In this document: piece after piece, positions 61,328 through 64,000 of the stretch
Layout of the letters: each line of letters starts with the position of its first letter
Position numbering within the stretch: the first letter of the stretch is position 1
Origin: Candidatus Gastranaerophilales bacterium
GTDB taxonomy: Bacteria > Cyanobacteriota > Vampirovibrionia > Gastranaerophilales > Gastranaerophilaceae
Reading direction: 5' to 3'
Assembly: GCA_944323045.1 (NCBI GenBank)
Contig: CALUQX010000007.1
Span: 28,269-92,268, forward strand
Length of the DNA: 64,000 nucleotides
Made by a program: the position numbers and the translations under genes
The notes under the pieces: generated by a model
The model's database searches: none
Told to the model about the DNA's origin: nothing
The model's input: only the letters and a program-made list of their open reading frames with translations

Positions 61328-61372
61328 TTGACAAATATGATTTTTAAAATTAGAATAGTGATGTAAAACATC
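61328..61372 (+). promoter_or_regulatory. Promoter and operator of the prepilin at 61390
   Basis: TTGACA (61328-61333), 17 bases, TAGAAT (61351-61356). GATGTAAAACATC (61360-61372; arms GATGT/ACATC) lies on the expected start of transcription and resembles the ATGTA..TACAT site at 42882. Confidence 0.75.
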
Positions 61373-61389
61373 TTGTTTAAGGAGAAATT

Positions 61390-62076
61390 ATGAATAATAA
61401 AGTCAAGATTGCATTCACACTTGCTGAAACGCTTATTACACTCGCAATAATCGGAATTGTTGCAGCATTGACAATGCCGGCTCTGATACAGCGCTATCAG
61501 GAAAAAGTTACGGTGACAAAGTTAAAGAAAATGTACAATACTCTGACTAATGCTCATAGTTATATCCTTTATGAAAACAATTATAATGTTCAATGGCTGA
61601 ATATTTTTGATGAAGCCGGAGCAATTGACACTTATGAAAAATTTAAACCTTATCTGAAAGTAATAAAAGATTGTAATACACAAAAGTCTGGATGTTTTCC
61701 CACAGATTATACAAAAAAGAATGGGGGTTATCATACGCCTTATGATAGTCGTTATTATAAAGTCATTTTAAGTGACGGTTCAGGGATAATGTTTCGGGCT
61801 GGAGGGAATAATGAACAAGAGTTTTATGCAGATATATTCTATGATGTTAACGGTGAAAAAGCGCCTAATAAATGGGGACATGACTTGTTTGAATTTCTTG
61901 TCATAGGGGATAAATTATTACCTGGCGGGTCATTGTCGGGTAATGTTGAGGAAAGCTGTCTTGCTCCGACCGGAGATGGATTTGCCTGTGCAAAATGGGT
62001 TATTGAAAAGGGTAACATGGAATATTTGCATTGTGACGACTTAAGCTGGACAGGCAAACAAAAATGTTCTGATTAA
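61390..62076 (+). CDS. Type IV prepilin-like protein (HCDDLSW class)
   Basis: 228 residues. Leader MNNKVKIA, then FTLAETLITLAIIGIVAALTM. C-terminal signature AKWVIEKGNMEYLHCDDLSW followed by GKQKC as in two other prepilins here. Central part is the most divergent, as expected of an exposed head. AAGGAGAAATT before the ATG. Flanked by two minus-strand XRE genes: one divergent at 60954-61259 and one convergent, overlapping its last four bases. Confidence 0.88.
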   Translation: MNNKVKIAFTLAETLITLAIIGIVAALTMPALIQRYQEKVTVTKLKKMYNTLTNAHSYILYENNYNVQWLNIFDEAGAIDTYEKFKPYLKVIKDCNTQKSGCFPTDYTKKNGGYHTPYDSRYYKVILSDGSGIMFRAGGNNEQEFYADIFYDVNGEKAPNKWGHDLFEFLVIGDKLLPGGSLSGNVEESCLAPTGDGFACAKWVIEKGNMEYLHCDDLSWTGKQKCSD

Positions 62077-62282
62077 TCGAAATTTGTCAAATCTGAAAAT
62101 TTTGCACCTAAAACATCTGTAATAGCAAACAATTTCTTTAAACTTATATTTTTCTGACCGTTTTCTACGCGCGTGATGTACTCGCGGGAGAGGTCTACTT
62201 TTTCTGCCAGAAATTCTTGAGACCAGCCTTTCTGCTGCCGGAAATATGCTATGTTTTTACCTAATTTTTTCAGCCTTGACAT
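62073..62282 (-). CDS. XRE-family HTH regulator paired with variable prepilin B
   Basis: 69 residues. HTH in LGKNIAYFRQQKGWSQEFLAEKV and REYITRVENGQKNISLKKL, then AITDVLGAKFSDLTNF. No Shine-Dalgarno. Its start codon overlaps the -35 box of the prepilin promoter, so binding near its own start would block the prepilin as well. Confidence 0.88.
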   Translation of the reverse strand: MSRLKKLGKNIAYFRQQKGWSQEFLAEKVDLSREYITRVENGQKNISLKKLFAITDVLGAKFSDLTNFD

Positions 62283-62332
62283 GTGACCTATTTTGCCCTA
62301 AAATCATAACCATGTCAGTGACCTATTTGTCC
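62276..62332 (+). promoter_or_regulatory. Promoter and direct-repeat operators of variable prepilin B
   Basis: TTGACA (62276-62281), 17 bases, TAAAAT (62299-62304). GTGACCTATTTTGCC (62283-62297) lies in the spacer and GTGACCTATTTGTCC (62318-62332) after the start: near-identical direct repeats 35 bases apart. Confidence 0.75.
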
Positions 62333-62355
62333 GAAAAAATATGAAAGGAAAACTT

Positions 62356-63465
62356 ATGGAAATGAAAAAAGCTTTTACTTTAGCGAAAGGCAGGCTAGCC
62401 TGCACCAATACACAGGCGACCGCTAAAGCCGCGTTTACGTTAGCAGAAGTGTTGATAACCCTTGCCATAATTGGCGTGGTAGCGGCAATAACGATACCGA
62501 GCTTAGTAAAGAACTACAACGAAAAGGCATGGGCAACCGCACAGGATGTGTTTACGAAACGCCTAGAAGTTGCCACCAGACAAATGAACACAGAGGAAAA
62601 ACTTGCAGGCTACAATTCAACCATGGACTTTGTAAATGAATTAAAGAAGAAAATCAAAATAACCAATGTATGTGATAGCAATAATTTAAGCAAATGCTTT
62701 GAAAGAACAATTTTAACAGCGGACGGTCAGGAAGTGGACGCTGTGAATTTAAAGACATCTGCCAAACTTGCCAAAGAGGATTGGGGCACAGAAACCGTTG
62801 GCGTTCAATTTGCAAATGGAATAAATGCATTAATAGCATACAATCCGCAGACCGACCAACAACCGTTCAATAATCAGTTTAGCGCAACCGAGGCAAGCAT
62901 GGCGATTTTGTACGACGTATCCGGACATAAGAATCCAAATACCTTAGGTAAAGATGTAAATCAGAATGCGAATGTAAAAAAACTTGGCTGTATGATTAAG
63001 AAAGATTTAGTCGGCGGCATGTGCATAAGCCAGATACTCGCCCCGGGAACAGGATATAGCCCAATGACATTAGAAGAATGTAACCAAGCGGTATCCGACG
63101 GAGAATTAGGTATACAGGCTTGTTACTACAGTAGTGATTATTGGGCTGGAGCAGTAAAGGCATGCGGAGGAATAAACAACATGCCAACAATGACACAACT
63201 AGGCGAACTAGCGACATATGTATATAATCATGACAGTACAATAGGCGCTCAGCAGGATGTATCAGGCTTAACCCTAGACACAACCAAAGCAGCTCAATTC
63301 CTCTCAGCCTCCCCAGGTTCATCTTCTGGATGGTTCTATGTTTGGTCTGGGCAGGAGTACAGCAGCAGCAACGTGTACTACCGCTTCTTCGCCTCTACCA
63401 GCACGGACTTGAACCGCAGCAGCCGCTACGGCAGCGGCGGACTCGCGGTTTGTCTTGACCATTAA
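62356..63465 (+). CDS. Type IV prepilin-like protein B with hypervariable lectin-like C-terminus
   Basis: 369 residues from the ATG at 62356 (AAAGGA upstream); an ATG at 62341 lacks a site. Leader carries a first motif KKAFTLAKG and a second, functional one KAAFTLAEVLITLAIIGVV at residue 26; the DNA between includes the palindrome GCAGGCTAGCCTGC (62390-62403). Homologous to prepilin A across the body (e.g. EVATRQMNTEEKLAGY, FANGINALIAYNP, YWAGAVKACGG). Residues 326-369 are variable region B. The domain around it (QFLSASPGSSSG, FYVWSGQEYSSS, LAVCLDH) resembles DUF1566/C-type-lectin-like folds. Divergent from its own XRE regulator. Confidence 0.88.
   Translation: MEMKKAFTLAKGRLACTNTQATAKAAFTLAEVLITLAIIGVVAAITIPSLVKNYNEKAWATAQDVFTKRLEVATRQMNTEEKLAGYNSTMDFVNELKKKIKITNVCDSNNLSKCFERTILTADGQEVDAVNLKTSAKLAKEDWGTETVGVQFANGINALIAYNPQTDQQPFNNQFSATEASMAILYDVSGHKNPNTLGKDVNQNANVKKLGCMIKKDLVGGMCISQILAPGTGYSPMTLEECNQAVSDGELGIQACYYSSDYWAGAVKACGGINNMPTMTQLGELATYVYNHDSTIGAQQDVSGLTLDTTKAAQFLSASPGSSSGWFYVWSGQEYSSSNVYYRFFASTSTDLNRSSRYGSGGLAVCLDH
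63331..63462 (+). other. Candidate DGR variable region B
   Basis: 44 codons before the stop, paired with 8762-8893. Invariant codons include FYVWSG and LAVC; variable ones end in C in both copies at most sites. The inferred template would have AAC at about a dozen positions. Richer in G and C than the rest of the gene. Confidence 0.75.
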
Positions 63466-63480
63466 GAGGCAGAGCCACTT
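63464..63480 (+). other. Hairpin at the stop codon of variable prepilin B (IMH-like)
   Basis: AAGAGGC / GCCACTT with three-base loop (one mismatch) directly after the stop. Same position as the 13-bp hairpin of prepilin A but different sequence, so structure rather than sequence is kept. Confidence 0.45.
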
Positions 63481-63534
63481 GCTGGGGTGAGTCTGGTGAG
63501 TGCAGTGAGTAATGTGAGTAAAGTATTTACAATT

Positions 63535-63574
63535 AATCAGGCAATGTGATATTTCACGTTGCCTGATTTTTTTT
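63535..63574 (+). terminator. Terminator of variable prepilin B
   Basis: AATCAGGCAA..TTGCCTGATT hairpin and a run of eight T. Confidence 0.85.
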
Positions 63575-64000
63575 ACATGTCATCGCGCACTTGCGGATTG
63601 CGAGCAGAGCGGATTTGCGTACGGACGGAGCGCGAGCCGGCAGAGGGCGAAACGGCGACGCGAAGGCGGCGGCGTTGCAGACCCGTTTAACGCCGGCGAG
63701 TAAGACAGCAAAGCGAGTCCGGATAGCGAGGAAATTGAGCGGAGTTGAACCGCAGGTTCAAAAGCGAAACTTTCCGAGCGTGGAGCAAATCCAAGACAGG
63801 GGGCTAGGGCACTAAGTAGTTAATAAAAATAAGGCAACGCTTGATTCTTGCTTTGCCTTATTTTGAAATCCTCTTAATCACCTAATCACTCAGTCACCTA
63901 GTCACTTTAAAACTGAGATCGCCCAACTGCTTGGTTGCTCGCAATAAACGGGTCTACGGGCTGCTCCGCCGGCTCCACGCCGCCGTGTGCGCCCTGCGCC
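63575..64000. repeat. Composite repeat region behind variable prepilin B
   Basis: GC-rich block from 63576 (direct match to 8382-8413 at its start), a unique GC-rich stretch to ~63800, block 63808-63890 (direct copy of 8526-8608 with an 11-bp hairpin AAATAAGGCAA/TTGCCTTATTT), TCACCTA repeats, and block 63913-64000 (inverted copy of 8414-8501). The window ends inside it. The 74-codon open frame across the GC-rich part is Arg/Ala-rich and not protein-like. Confidence 0.75.

Noticed and set aside
8759..63465. Variable prepilins simply being a recent duplication
   Set aside because: The bodies are well diverged while the block next to the variable tract is identical, and differences in the tract avoid third codon positions.
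63591..63815. 74-codon Arg/Ala-rich open frame in the GC-rich repeat
   Set aside because: Composition follows the GC-rich repeat, parts recur at 8.4 kb in other frames and orientation, and no ribosome-binding site is present.
1..64000. DGR reverse transcriptase, Avd-like protein or template repeat within the window
   Set aside because: No protein shows a YxDD catalytic motif or RT domain, and I found no third copy of the variable tract with A at the variable sites.
1..64000. tRNA or rRNA genes
   Set aside because: No cloverleaf with a T-arm GTTCGA/GTTCAA plus acceptor pairing was seen in the spacers; a covariance-model scan was not possible here.

Overview
The window is AT-rich bacterial chromosome with very dense coding on both strands. 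Prepilins of the FTLAE(V/T)LITLAIIG type, kdsA (LPS core, hence an outer membrane), sepF, dapL and folE2, many small orphan proteins, and no photosynthesis genes suggest a non-photosynthetic relative of Cyanobacteria, of the Gastranaerophilales / Vampirovibrionia (Melainabacteria) kind. That placement is inferred from gene content; no rRNA gene is present. I see no tRNA, rRNA, CRISPR array or insertion sequence.

Layout. 1-8.1 kb: end of a nucleoside phosphorylase, a soluble protein built on the FlhA cytoplasmic domain, GH77 glucanotransferase, aroQ, zinc alcohol dehydrogenase, a YggS-type PLP protein and sepF. 8.1-10.6 kb: a prepilin with a hypervariable 3' end (variable region A), embedded in GC-rich and short degenerate repeats. 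10.6-35 kb: mostly housekeeping (tsaB, tsaE, GGDEF protein, YebC, sigma factor, folE2, folP, radical SAM protein, kdsA, pheS, mazG, glgA, a 1188-residue zinc-ribbon protein, dapL) with several orphan secretion- or membrane-like proteins. 35-44.4 kb: ruvB, two tiny membrane proteins, two prepilin/XRE modules, a YibE/F protein, a metalloprotease-like gene with a broken paralogue, and a type II toxin-antitoxin pair. 44.4-53 kb: oligopeptide ABC transporter subunits without ATPases, a repeat-rich spacer, and four linked orphan genes. 53-60 kb: an FtsB/L-like protein, a TPR protein, a secreted metalloprotease-like protein, a CtpA protease, adk, map and an SMR transporter. 60-64 kb: a possible type I toxin-antitoxin locus, two more prepilin/XRE modules, the second variable prepilin (variable region B), and repeats like those at 8 kb.

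Two linked features stand out. First, prepilins A and B are diverged over most of their length but share a 47-base identical block followed by a 44-codon tract. In that tract 23 codons differ, overwhelmingly at positions 1 and 2 of codons ending in C, and a hairpin lies at the stop codon. This is the signature of diversity-generating retroelement (DGR) variable regions fed from an AAC-rich template. No reverse transcriptase or template is in the window, so they would be remote targets. Second, five of six prepilin genes face a small XRE-family regulator. In four of the five the prepilin has a TTGACA -35 box 17 bases from a good -10, with inverted or direct repeats at the promoter. Three of the five regulators have their ATG exactly 6 bases after a -10-like box, as if leaderless. 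Together they look like a set of individually switched surface pilins, two of which are also sequence-diversified.
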